Of a stretch of DNA of 64,000 nt, positions 1 through 9,070 are shown one piece after another. The position numbers were made by a program, and so were the translations under genes. The stretch lies in the NCBI RefSeq assembly GCF_013761005.1, contig NZ_JACDUS010000013.1, forward strand, positions 1-64,000. The letters are read 5' to 3'. How positions within the stretch are numbered: the stretch's first letter is position 1; every line of letters begins with the position of its first letter. The DNA is from Desulfosalsimonas propionicica (lineage in GTDB: Bacteria; Desulfobacterota; Desulfobacteria; Desulfobacterales; Desulfosalsimonadaceae). The notes under the pieces were generated by a model. It was given only the letters and a program-made list of their open reading frames with translations. It was not told where the DNA came from and ran no database searches.

Positions 1-152
1 ATTCTCGGGCCGCCGCCGGTCCGACCGATGTGCTTGAGTCTTCGATCAACTATCTGGGAATTTCAGTCTATCCCGGCATCTACCGGATGACCCAGTTATC
101 TGCTGTTGCAAGTCCTTGTCTTGGTGGAGAATTTTCAACAAGGGTTGGATAG
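1..152 (+). other. Open frame entering from the left edge, unidentified
   Basis: A plus-strand frame is open from base 3 to a TAG at 150-152 (49 codons). Roughly the first 95 bases are GC-rich, unlike the AT-richer pglX sequence that follows, so this may be the 3' end of a gene lying outside the window, read through into antisense pglX. I do not recognise the peptide (it contains the string INYLGISVYPGIYRMTQL). It overlaps the last codons of truncated pglX on the opposite strand, so at most one of the two can be intact here. Whether it is expressed is unknown. Confidence 0.25.
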
Positions 153-2296
153 CTTTCAAACACTTTCCGTAAATTTGGTGTGATCCAATAAACCCATGGG
201 CTTTCTGGTATAGAATCGAAATCTTTTTGCTTGTACTTAAAGGTTCTTATATCTGAATTTGATGTGCGAAGGTTATTCAATGCCTCTTCAAATTTGAGTC
301 TCTTGGCCTCACTATTTGGTTCTTTGACGAGACGAAAATATATCCCTAATGATTCATCATCTTTTTTTCTTTTTGTTGCTTTACTGAATATGTAAGCAGT
401 TGTTTGCAGTCTGCCGGGGTTACCAACAGCGAAAAGACTCGGCCCAGTATGAACCATAGTCTCAATTGTTGCTGCTCCGCGGATATAAAGCCTTAATTCT
501 TTATATGTGGTGATAAACATAAAGGAGTGCATAGTTAGCATCCCCATATGCCCATAGTTTTTTGTCATTTCAAGGCAACGTTTAATAAACGCGCCATATA
601 GATCACCTTTTCCCTCAGGATAATGATTCGCTACTATCTCCTTGAGCTTAGCGTTCATATTTCGATTGGACATATAGGGCGGATTGGTCACCACAACATT
701 ATACCTCTTAGATAAAAGCTCCAACAGCCTCAACCCCTTTACAGTTTCGCCCCCGAAAAAAGACTGCCCCTGCTGCTCTTCCATTGTTTTTGCAAAATGG
801 TGGAGCGTTAATTCAATTTGTCCTTCTAGCGAATCCCAGAATTCCTTCTGAACTGCCCGGGATTCAAATTTGTTGTCGCCTTCTCCGAACAACTTTGTTT
901 GGCGGCCTTCTTTGTTGAACTGTTTGCGTTCTCTTTCAATCAGGTTTTGAATTTCATCTTCTATTCTTAAAAGCGAGCCCAACTGCTTTGAATCTTTTAG
1001 TCGCTCCGAGAGGCTTTTCAAAATCCTCTGATAAATGGGTCGTTTTAATCCTACCTCATCCATAAACGCCTGCATTCGTTTATCATCTCCCAGTTCAACC
1101 CGGGCAGCCACCAGGTTGCTGTCCGTGAGCTTGGCTTCCGGATTAAGAGACTTGGCTTTCAAATACAGCGTCAGAGCGGATAGCTGCACAGCGCGGGTAT
1201 CAATGTCAATACCGTGAATGTTGTTGGCAATGATGGCGGCAGGGATTTCATCTTCATTATTAACAGAAGGGCTTTGTGGCCAACCGGGCTGTCCGGCATT
1301 TTCAAGCTCTTCCCGGTACATTTCGACAAACAGATCAAATGCAACCAGCCCGAAGTGCATGGTCCCGCACGCAGGGTCTAATAGGGTAATTTCCCTGGCC
1401 GATTTTAGTGAGATGTCAGCAGTTGAATCAATGGGCACCAGGTATTGTAGCGTATCCTTTAAACGGGAATCCGGGTGCATGTCGATCCAGGTCCGGCCCA
1501 GGGTATTTTCCACGAGGTAGCGAACAATCCAGCGCGGTGTAAAAAGCTGGGTAACTGATGGGATATCTTTAGCCTCGAATTTGGTGCCGGAAACTCGGAC
1601 TTCGCGGAATGCCGCTTCCAGCGCTTCGGAATTAAAACTCTGATATACCCACCCAATGGTTTCTTCGTTCCCCGGCGCCCAAGCTTCCTCAAGCGCCCCA
1701 TCATTCATCATATCAATGAGCTGGTTTAATGCACGTGGCCGTGGAAAGATCCGGCTGGCTATGTTATCCGGATCAAACAGCACCTTGATCTCCCGGGATA
1801 ACTGTTCGCACAGCCACAGCAGATACCAGCGATAGGCCTCCTGGCGCGGCCCTTCGCCGATGGCGTTTTGCGGCAGGTCGCCGGCTTCGTATTTTTCATA
1901 GGCGGCTTCATTATCCTCTTTGGCCAGCCATCTTAGAAATCCGTTGGATTGAGAGCCTTTCGAGACGCTTTGACGGATAATTCTCCGGGTTTCCATCATT
2001 TTAAGCGCCACCAAGCGGTTAAGCCTTGTAAAGGCGATCTCTAAAACTAGTTTTTCACGCGCCTCCCGGGCTGATAGGCCGGCATTTTTTTCATCCGCGA
2101 TATATTGTTCCAGCCGATTGCGAGTTTCTCTGGCTTCATCAAGTCCTGAAATCGCCGGATATTTGGCAGCCGGTTCAAACGTGCCATCCGGCAAAAAGCC
2201 ATACAGGCCTTCGAGTTGCTCTTCGGTCTCCTGGCACATGAGTTCTCTGGCTTTTAACGTGAAATTGTGAATGGCAGATACGGCTTCGTCTTTCAT
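80..2296 (-). pseudogene. pglX: BREX adenine-specific DNA methyltransferase PglX, C-terminally truncated
   Basis: PglX is the N6-adenine DNA methyltransferase of BREX phage defence; it marks host DNA and is needed for restriction of phage. The 738-codon frame holds the SAM-binding motif LDPACGTMHFG (residues 306-316) and the catalytic NPPY (538-541). Family members are usually about 1,200 residues. Here the frame ends at TAG a few residues after RQGLATADN, a point where PglX normally continues into its target-recognition half. No frame in the remaining 79 bases restores PglX-like sequence, so this looks like a rearrangement junction rather than a simple frameshift. The ATG overlaps the stop of the HEPN gene (ATGA). 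It could be a dead remnant, one arm of an invertible pglX, or an assembly join. Confidence 0.8.
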
Positions 2297-3153
2297 GACT
2301 GGTCCACCTGTTTGGAGATTTCTTCGAGGACTTGATTCGCCTTGGATTCCTGCTGCTCTTCGGCGGCCTGAATATCAGATTTCAGCTTGTTCATCCTTTG
2401 TTCAATAAGTTGGGCACTGGCGGATACCAGCGTTTTTGCGGTCTGAACCCGTTGGTTGGTCCAGGCAAGCGAGATCGGGCGCAGTCCATGTTCATTGGCT
2501 TCTTCATCTGATTCCGGCCGATCCGCCCGGTGGGTAATCTGGTTCCGCCGGTTAATCAGGTCGCCTACCAAACGTTTGATATCTTTTGCCGGGGTGCCGG
2601 CAATCTGTTCGACCTGGTCCCAGAATTTTGTAATCGTCATCACCTTGGTGATTTCTTCGATTCGCTCAGCGCTGTATAGGGTACCCCGCTTAAAGTTGTT
2701 TAATATGATTTGCTGCAGCCGGTAATCCGGATCCTCATATTGCTGGAGAGACACATAATCTCCCAGCGTGAAGGTGATTTTTCTGAGCATCTCATCAGCC
2801 CCGGTCTTTCTGGCTTTAACAATCGTGAGCACGTTTTCCCGCAAGGCATCCCAAAAAAAAGATTCTACGGTCGTGCATGCCGCAATTACCGCTTGACGGA
2901 GAAGAAAATCAAGCCCTCCGTCCATGGTGAGAAGCTCCGGGATCGGATTGGAGGACCGGGCGAGAACCATGACCCTGTCATTCAGCGCTGGGTGGATGGC
3001 CGCATTTTCCGGGGCTTCCCAGAAAGAACAGAGTGCAAGACGCAAGTTGTTGTCATTGATTTGCGTTTTCTTCAGGCCATTAAAAAGTTCATAAAGCTGC
3101 AGCAGGCTTTGGGTAACGGAGAAATTCTGATTAAAGAGGTTATAGGCTTCCAT
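2293..3153 (-). CDS. HEPN-domain protein in the BREX operon
   Basis: This 286-residue protein is not one of the core BREX components. It is mostly helical. Near residues 201-210 it has NRRNQITHRA, which contains the R-x4-H signature (R203, H208) of HEPN-fold ribonucleases such as the RiboL-PSP-HEPN group. The C-terminal 50 residues look like a charged coiled coil. It sits between brxC and pglX, with a 6-base gap after brxC and a 4-base ATGA overlap with pglX, so it is translated with them. Many HEPN proteins in defence loci are RNases that act on host or phage RNA. An RNase role here is inference; the motif and the position are seen directly. Confidence 0.7.
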   Translation of the reverse strand: MEAYNLFNQNFSVTQSLLQLYELFNGLKKTQINDNNLRLALCSFWEAPENAAIHPALNDRVMVLARSSNPIPELLTMDGGLDFLLRQAVIAACTTVESFFWDALRENVLTIVKARKTGADEMLRKITFTLGDYVSLQQYEDPDYRLQQIILNNFKRGTLYSAERIEEITKVMTITKFWDQVEQIAGTPAKDIKRLVGDLINRRNQITHRADRPESDEEANEHGLRPISLAWTNQRVQTAKTLVSASAQLIEQRMNKLKSDIQAAEEQQESKANQVLEEISKQVDQS

Positions 3154-3159
3154 TCGGGA

Positions 3160-6100
3160 TTACTCCAATATTACCCTGGCGCCGCTGGCCAGTAATTTTA
3201 ACAAGTAATTTCTTATTTCACTGACCACGGTTTCAACATCTTCTTCCGATTCGACCGTGCCGCTGAATATCTGGGAAACATGTACCCGTTCGATTTTTTC
3301 TTCCGGGTCCGCGGTCATTTCCTTTAGTTTTTTGACCACCTGATCGTGGATGGCATCCGCAATAGATATATCGGTTTCTATCTGTTCAAGACTTGCGTTG
3401 CAGGTGTTGCAAACACCGTCCTCGGAAAGGGATAAACTGTCACAGGAGCGCGTTTTTAGGGGCTCGAGGGTCGTTTCCAATTCCGATTCATTCAGATTGG
3501 CAGCTTCCGGTAACCCTTTTGCCGAATCTATCCTTTCTGAATAGATCTTTGCCCGTTCTTCATGCTTGTCCTGGTACAGGGCATTGTATTTGTCAGTGAT
3601 ATATTTGGTTGCCTGGCGAATGGCCTCAATGTGTTCATAAAACGTTTCATCCTCGAGGCAGTCAATCAGTTCTTGCGCCTTGGTTTGCAGTTCTTCTGTA
3701 TCATCAAATTTTTTCAATACGGGCAAAAGAGACAAATAGGCTTTACGCGCCTTTTTGAGGATGGCAATATTTTGTTCCGTCAAAGTTTTGTTTAGTTTTG
3801 CGCTGCGCTGCCGGGCCTCCATGTAGCTTTTTCCTTCACCAGCCAGGGTTCTTACACAGTCATCATTTGGCATTTCCAGCACGCTGTTAATTGTTTGCCG
3901 ATGTTCTTCCAGGTAATCGGTGCCCGGAAAATTGTTTGCTTTCATGGTGGCAACAAGCTGGATGATTGTTTCGCGATCCTTGTAGGCAAGGTTCTTAAAG
4001 GCCTCGGCGATTGCACCTTCTTCGATATCCACTTCTTTGCCCGTGATTTCTTCATAGTTGTCTGCGGCCTTGGTAAGGGTCTTTAAATCAATGGCTTCCC
4101 TTGGGGCAAATGAGGCGGCTCTGAAGGTCTGTACCTTGGTAAAAGGGACCTTGCATGCAGGATCATTGTGATGCCGGTATTTGCGGCCCTGGTGGGTGAC
4201 TTCGACAGCGCCCCCCCGCAGCAGTACAGCCAGAACCAGTTGAATCACTTCCCGGTCCCAGCCGTAACCAATGCCTTGGAAATGCGATTCCAGCATCTTG
4301 CCAGTGACCTTGTTGCCGTACTTATGCTCCCTAACAAGATAGGTCAGAATTTCTTTACAAATGTCCGCAGACAAATTGGGTATGTATTTCCCACCTTGCT
4401 TGGCTACAAGAAAAAGCCCGTTGTCCCCGTCATAAAATACCGGCGGCAGGTTGTTGAGGTTGGCTGCTGAGAGAAATTTATCTGCCTCGTTCCCCGATAG
4501 CTGCCTTATGCCCATCTCCAGTTTTGGGTAGAGGTCCGGGACAACGGTATCGAGATATTTCTGAAAAATTGCCGGCAGGTCAGTGCCAAGGCCAGAGGCA
4601 TCTTTTTGGACACCCCGGAAAAAGCCGGTTCCGCCCTGGATACTTTCAGTTATTTTATTTCGTAATTGCCGATGATAACGGTCCCGGCGGACCTTTTCCT
4701 CGGACAGGCATGTGGATTCTTCCGCGGTCAATTTGCCTTGCGCGGCAAGCCGTTCATAGCTGGATATCATCTCCCGGGACCTGAAGGTCTCCAGCAAAAG
4801 CCGATCCATTTCATCATTGAATGGGGCGACCCAAAAGATCTCATTTTGTTTCGAAATACTTTCGCTTCGGGCCTCTTCGCAACGGCTGGTGAGATCGGTG
4901 GTGTCCTCGGCGATTAACATATTGAGCTGTATCTGCCCCTCGGACTCTACCGGCACGTTTTCCACGGACAATTTCAGCCTGAAGTTTTTAAGATTTTTGT
5001 ATCGATAAGTCTTGATTTTGGGATCTGTGAAAATTTCCTTCACAATTTCCCGGATGAGGCGGTTCCTGTCAGCGGGTTTGGGCGCCATTTCATTGCGCTT
5101 GATGTCCCAATTTTTTTCCTGCACCGTCAGTAGCTTGTAGCCCTCATCCGAATCCCGGATAATTTGGTTGGTCTCCAGCATATTAATTGCTTCTTCGACT
5201 TCTTTTTTGATGGATTCCGCGTCAACCCTTGGATGAAGGACAACCGCAATGTTTTGGACAGACCGGGGAAGGTCCTTTACGGTTTCAAGAAGAGCAATTG
5301 CTTTCACCACCTTTAAGGCTTTTGGATGATCCGAAAAATCCTTGGTAATCCTGTCGATTTCCCGAGTTGTTTCGGTTGAAAGCAGATTGCCCAGGTAAAG
5401 TAATTCATAGACCTTATCAAGCGTTACCAGATCACCGAGGTTTGACTTTGCCATCTGGGTGTGCGGGTTGATCATCATTTCCTGGGCCTGCTTGATAATT
5501 GTCCGGTTACTGCCGCCGATATGACGGTGCGCGCCTCTTTTCAGGCGGAGACCGGCCACGATATCAATACAAAGATCAATTTGATAAGGCAGATAGGGGT
5601 AGAGGTTTATGAATTCTTCTTTTTCAATTTTGGTGGCGCGGCTGGTGCGTTCCAGTCTGCAGAAAGTATTCAACCTTCCCTCGTTGGCATCAAAAATCTC
5701 CGATAGCTTTTCTCTTGCTTCTTTGGTTTTTGAAAGAACCCGTTCTCCGGTGATTTTGGGAATGTCGTTCTGCTTTAAATCAATGGGGATGCGAAACCGC
5801 TCTTGAAGCCGGGCCAGTTCGATTTTTTTGGAATCAAGGGAGTCAACAATTTCGTTGAGTTTTTCCTGGGATGTCACGACAATCCAGAAAGGAGCGGGGG
5901 CTCTTTTCTGGCTTACCCGGTTTGTGCCTTCCACGCCGAAGGACTGGATAACCGCTTGGAGATCCAGCATCTTATCGACGCTTCTGGATACATACTGCCC
6001 GACTTCATCAATGACAAAAATCAAGGATTTCCCGGGCAGGCGTCGTTCAGTTAAATCAAAAGCCGCCTTGGCCAGTTCATTGGGGTTGATATCCGCCCTG

Positions 6101-6789
6101 CCGGCACCAATGGAATGGGCGTAGGAATCCGGTGTGGAGTATGTCTCGGGATCCATTTTATGAAGTACGCGGCTGGCCTCGTTAATCGCCAATGCCAGTT
6201 TTCTTCTCTGCTTCCAGGGCTTGCCGTGTATCTCTTCAAATTTCTGGGTGAATTGCTCCAGCAGCCCATCTCCTTCCAGCGTGATTTCAAGTTTGGCGAG
6301 ATCGAAATCTTCAGCATAATCAAGTCGCCGCAACAGGGCTTTGTACATGATTTCCGTAATTCGCTCGCCGGCGGTTCGCACGCCTCGGTCCATGGAAACG
6401 TCAAATATGACAGCGTCTGTGGGCAAGGTTCTGTTGATGATATCCAGACAGCCGCTGATTTTGGAATCCTTAACGTTTTCCTTGAAAATTTCACTGGCGG
6501 ATTTATCCAAAACCGGTATGTTGGCAACTGTATACCCTATGATCTTTGCAAAAGACGATTTACCGGAACCGAAAAATCCGGAGACCCACATGCCGATGCC
6601 TTCCCGGGGACTTTTTGACACCTGAATGATTTCATCATAGACGGTTCGGTAATGGTCAAGGATTGAATCCGTAGCGACGTATTCTTCCAGTTCGTTTTTT
6701 ACAGTTGCCTGATCCGCCTGATCGACCTTGATTACTTCCTCAATCTTGCGATCAATCGGCCGTGAGAATAGTTCCTTGATCTGTTCCAT
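3160..6789 (-). CDS. brxC: BREX ATPase BrxC
   Basis: BrxC is the large P-loop ATPase of BREX. This 1,209-residue protein matches the family's usual length. The Walker A motif GFFGSGKSS lies at residues 71-79 and a Walker B-like IFVIDEVGQ at about 257-265. A cysteine cluster (CDSL..GVCNTCNASL) in the last 120 residues resembles a small zinc-binding element. The ATG follows a good ribosome site (GGAGG) and overlaps the stop of brxB by one base (TAATG). Its exact role in phage exclusion is not settled for the family. It appears intact, unlike pglX downstream. Confidence 0.93.
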   Translation of the reverse strand: MEQIKELFSRPIDRKIEEVIKVDQADQATVKNELEEYVATDSILDHYRTVYDEIIQVSKSPREGIGMWVSGFFGSGKSSFAKIIGYTVANIPVLDKSASEIFKENVKDSKISGCLDIINRTLPTDAVIFDVSMDRGVRTAGERITEIMYKALLRRLDYAEDFDLAKLEITLEGDGLLEQFTQKFEEIHGKPWKQRRKLALAINEASRVLHKMDPETYSTPDSYAHSIGAGRADINPNELAKAAFDLTERRLPGKSLIFVIDEVGQYVSRSVDKMLDLQAVIQSFGVEGTNRVSQKRAPAPFWIVVTSQEKLNEIVDSLDSKKIELARLQERFRIPIDLKQNDIPKITGERVLSKTKEAREKLSEIFDANEGRLNTFCRLERTSRATKIEKEEFINLYPYLPYQIDLCIDIVAGLRLKRGAHRHIGGSNRTIIKQAQEMMINPHTQMAKSNLGDLVTLDKVYELLYLGNLLSTETTREIDRITKDFSDHPKALKVVKAIALLETVKDLPRSVQNIAVVLHPRVDAESIKKEVEEAINMLETNQIIRDSDEGYKLLTVQEKNWDIKRNEMAPKPADRNRLIREIVKEIFTDPKIKTYRYKNLKNFRLKLSVENVPVESEGQIQLNMLIAEDTTDLTSRCEEARSESISKQNEIFWVAPFNDEMDRLLLETFRSREMISSYERLAAQGKLTAEESTCLSEEKVRRDRYHRQLRNKITESIQGGTGFFRGVQKDASGLGTDLPAIFQKYLDTVVPDLYPKLEMGIRQLSGNEADKFLSAANLNNLPPVFYDGDNGLFLVAKQGGKYIPNLSADICKEILTYLVREHKYGNKVTGKMLESHFQGIGYGWDREVIQLVLAVLLRGGAVEVTHQGRKYRHHNDPACKVPFTKVQTFRAASFAPREAIDLKTLTKAADNYEEITGKEVDIEEGAIAEAFKNLAYKDRETIIQLVATMKANNFPGTDYLEEHRQTINSVLEMPNDDCVRTLAGEGKSYMEARQRSAKLNKTLTEQNIAILKKARKAYLSLLPVLKKFDDTEELQTKAQELIDCLEDETFYEHIEAIRQATKYITDKYNALYQDKHEERAKIYSERIDSAKGLPEAANLNESELETTLEPLKTRSCDSLSLSEDGVCNTCNASLEQIETDISIADAIHDQVVKKLKEMTADPEEKIERVHVSQIFSGTVESEEDVETVVSEIRNYLLKLLASGARVILE

Positions 6790-7388
6790 TAAACGCCTCC
6801 GTATATTTTAACCCGGTAATTGTAGGCACCAGTTCCGGCTCGGTCTTCCATCCCCATAAACCGTAAATCGGTTCGTCCCTCAGCAGTTCCCGGGTAAAAT
6901 AAAATAATGGGAACTTCGGTTTTGCCGTGCATTTTGTCAAGCAGCGTGGAGCAGCGGTAAATATGCGGTGCTAAGGCACCGGCCCGCACCAGAAAAATAA
7001 TATCCTGCTTTGATTTGAGGGTAGCAGCCCGATCTTCAATCAGTCCTGATAGCGGCATGAAGTCATCTTCATCGGAGATTAGCGTGTGCACGGTTTTTTG
7101 GGCGTTTTCAAAGCCTCTTTGCTTTTCATCGGCAATAACCGCGTCAATGCCTTCGGTTTGAGAAATCGCCTGCCATAGGAGTTTCCCCAAAGATATAAAA
7201 TGGACATTTCGGGCATGGTTTTGCTCAAGCGAAATCGCCAAGAGCCGAATATGCTTACGGCAAAGGTATTCATCCGGGGGATCGTATCGAAATATAGCAA
7301 ATGGCATGTCATGGTATGTGCTGATCCGCATGGGATCAGCCACCAGATCTTCCCTAAGCTCATCCAAACGATCGGGCAGTGATAACAT
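6789..7388 (-). CDS. brxB: BREX protein BrxB (DUF1788)
   Basis: A 199-residue protein of the DUF1788 family, the usual second gene of BREX type 1 operons. Conserved-looking stretches include the N-terminal LPDRLDELREDL and a C-terminal block, VPIILFYPGTAEGRTDLRFMG, typical of BrxB. Family length is about 200 residues, so it is complete. It overlaps the end of brxA by 29 bases and the start of brxC by one base, which implies coupled translation. BrxB is required for BREX defence in studied systems, but its biochemical activity is not established. Confidence 0.93.
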   Translation of the reverse strand: MLSLPDRLDELREDLVADPMRISTYHDMPFAIFRYDPPDEYLCRKHIRLLAISLEQNHARNVHFISLGKLLWQAISQTEGIDAVIADEKQRGFENAQKTVHTLISDEDDFMPLSGLIEDRAATLKSKQDIIFLVRAGALAPHIYRCSTLLDKMHGKTEVPIILFYPGTAEGRTDLRFMGMEDRAGTGAYNYRVKIYGGV

Positions 7389-8178
7389 CGGTCATTTCCT
7401 TGTAGCTGTTGGCTGGAAATTCTATCCTGTAAATATTGCCGGCAGCCTCATAGTGCAGCAGGCCATTTTGATGCGCTTCAAGAAACATGCGTTCTGCCAC
7501 GGTTGGGCTGAACAAGAATAACTGCCAATCCTTGTGGTTTGTCAAGCGTCCGCCATGGAATCCAAGCGAATTTAGCGCGTATGCGATATAAGCAAAAGAC
7601 TCGAGGGGCAGGTATATTGGGGCGATTTTCTTTTTTGTGGCGCCTTCGAGAATGCCAAAATCTCTGAGAGCTGCCAAGAGGCCACGGGCCACCTTTAAGG
7701 TGACAGTTTCCGTCCACACTTGCTGGTGGTTTTGCTCCAGGCTTGATTTGATCCATTGTGCCGTCTCATCGATTTTCACATCCAGGCTGTAGCCTTTGCT
7801 GCGTGAGTAAATTTCATCAGTTACAAAGTCGTACATTAAAGGATCGCTACGGGCTGTAATCCAATAGTAGATGGGCTTAATGATTTCTATGGCGAGCTCG
7901 TTGTCCTCTAGTGGACGGATAATTTGCCATGCATTGGGCGGATCCCCTTTGATAAAACGGTGAGAGAATGCCCGGCGATATAAATCCGTAGACCGGGTTT
8001 TGGTTTCTTTTCCCAAAATATTGTCTTTAATCAGGGTCTGGATCAGATGGTGCGCCGTTTGTTCATCGGACCAGTTTCTAACGATGGCACGCATATCCTC
8101 AATCAGCGCCCCGCCTTTCTGAAGGCGTGAGGTATAAACAGGTGTTGATGGGCGTTGGGTCTCACTTTTTTCAGTCAT
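7360..8178 (-). CDS. brxA: BREX DNA-binding protein BrxA (DUF1819)
   Basis: A 272-residue DUF1819 protein, the first gene of the BREX operon. BrxA homologues are helical DNA-binding proteins related in fold to NusB-like modules. The sequence has the family's opening (YTSRLQKGGALIEDMRAIVRNW, which I associate with BrxA) and a C-terminal wing-like segment. The gene starts about 76 bases downstream of the predicted transcription start of a near-consensus promoter. The 3' end overlaps brxB by 29 bases. Nothing looks broken. Confidence 0.92.
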   Translation of the reverse strand: MTEKSETQRPSTPVYTSRLQKGGALIEDMRAIVRNWSDEQTAHHLIQTLIKDNILGKETKTRSTDLYRRAFSHRFIKGDPPNAWQIIRPLEDNELAIEIIKPIYYWITARSDPLMYDFVTDEIYSRSKGYSLDVKIDETAQWIKSSLEQNHQQVWTETVTLKVARGLLAALRDFGILEGATKKKIAPIYLPLESFAYIAYALNSLGFHGGRLTNHKDWQLFLFSPTVAERMFLEAHQNGLLHYEAAGNIYRIEFPANSYKEMTDVITARSFG

Positions 8179-8260
8179 AGGTCTATCTTCGTGGACTCAG
8201 GATACAGAAGTTTTTGTTTTGGCTATTGGTATCCAGTTAGATATAGCGAGAAAGAAAGAA

Positions 8261-8289
8261 ATTATAGAATAATCTTCCAATGAATTCAA
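8261..8289 (-). promoter_or_regulatory. Predicted sigma70 promoter of the BREX operon
   Basis: On the minus strand a -35 TTGAAT (8289-8284) and a perfect -10 TATAAT (8266-8261) are separated by 17 bases. Transcription would start near 8254, leaving a leader of about 76 bases before brxA. No other promoter of this quality was seen upstream of brxA. Confidence 0.65.
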
Positions 8290-8717
8290 GGACGGTCTTG
8301 TTTCCGAAGTGGTATTGCCTGATTTTAAAGAAGCTGATGGGTTTAATCGCGTTCAAATGTTTGTTCATGAATGAAGCACGGGGTCATAGTTTTAACCTCG
8401 CTGTATTCCTTTGGTTCATCTCCTGCCAACGAATAGCGTTTTGTCCTTTACCCTGCAAAGCAAGGGTGTAAAAAATAAAATTTTGTACACCCTTGCTGGA
8501 ATCTCAAAAATCAGACGATAGAAAGGATGATAGATAAAACGTGGTCGAACTGAAGCGCCTAGCATATAAGACTATTTTTGCACTGATAGCGCTCTTTTTC
8601 AAGTACGGCATAGCCCATCAACCAATATCATGGTTCTCCCAGAAAATTGTGTATTCCGATGCAAATTGCCGATATATCCCCTCTCCCGATCATCTGCCGC
8701 AAAATATACGAACCAGC
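8290..8717. other. Gene-poor stretch upstream of the BREX promoter
   Basis: About 430 bases between the BREX promoter and the yheU-like gene. Short open frames of 63 to 71 codons exist on the plus strand, but none has a convincing ribosome site or recognisable sequence. The only structured element I see is the 11-bp inverted repeat at 8460-8496, listed separately. Confidence 0.5.
8460..8496. repeat. 11-bp perfect inverted repeat with an A/T loop
   Basis: GCAAGGGTGTA (8460-8470) and its exact complement TACACCCTTGC (8486-8496) flank a 15-base loop made almost only of A and T. It lies about 220 bases downstream of the yheU-like gene and 170 bases upstream of the BREX promoter. There is no T tract after either arm, so it is a poor terminator. 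It could be a binding site for a dimeric regulator or an RNA hairpin. Confidence 0.6.
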
Positions 8718-8957
8718 TTATCTCAGGCCCGGCAAGGATGGATCATCACTTTTTAGGATATTACAGCTTTGTGATTCCTGATCAAAGACAATCACAGCTT
8801 CTTTCGACTTCAATTGCTTGATAATGTGTGAAATCTTTACTCCCAAAGAGACCTCCTGCTCACCATAGTCCGTACCTTCTCGCGTTACGAATTCTTCGAC
8901 AACGCCATAAAGTGTTTCCGGACTCAACTGGTCATACGGAATTATTACAAACGACAT
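8718..8957 (-). CDS. YheU-family protein (UPF0270)
   Basis: A 79-residue protein with the YheU/UPF0270 pattern: IIPYDQLSPETL near the start, then VEEFVTREGTDYGEQEVSL, then a C-terminal KEAVIVFD segment. Family members are about 70-80 residues, so this one is complete. The function of the family is unknown. It is encoded on the same strand as the BREX operon but separated from it by 540 bases and its own hairpin, so co-transcription is uncertain. Its start is 113 bases from the divergent XRE gene, so the two share a regulatory region. Confidence 0.8.
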   Translation of the reverse strand: MSFVIIPYDQLSPETLYGVVEEFVTREGTDYGEQEVSLGVKISHIIKQLKSKEAVIVFDQESQSCNILKSDDPSLPGLR

Positions 8958-9035
8958 TTTAAATCGCGTTTTCTTTTGCAGTGCTTGGCATGCTTAATGT
9001 CAAATAGCGTACCACAAAAATTGCACAAAAAAATA

Positions 9036-9064
9036 TTGAAATTATGTATTGTGTAGTACATAAT
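9036..9064 (+). promoter_or_regulatory. Predicted promoter with built-in operator for the XRE-integrase pair
   Basis: A -35 TTGAAA (9036-9041) and a -10 CATAAT (9059-9064) are 17 bases apart. A perfect 8-bp inverted repeat, ATTATGTA (9041-9048) and TACATAAT (9057-9064), fills the spacer and covers the -10. A repressor bound there would block RNA polymerase, which suggests autoregulation by the XRE protein. The -10 ends six bases before the ATG at 9071, so the transcript would be leaderless or nearly so. Confidence 0.6.
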
Positions 9065-9070
9065 ATAAAT

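Noticed and set aside
8541-8756. 71-codon plus-strand frame in the gap before BREX
   Set aside because: No ribosome site, no family and overlap with the end of the yheU-like gene.
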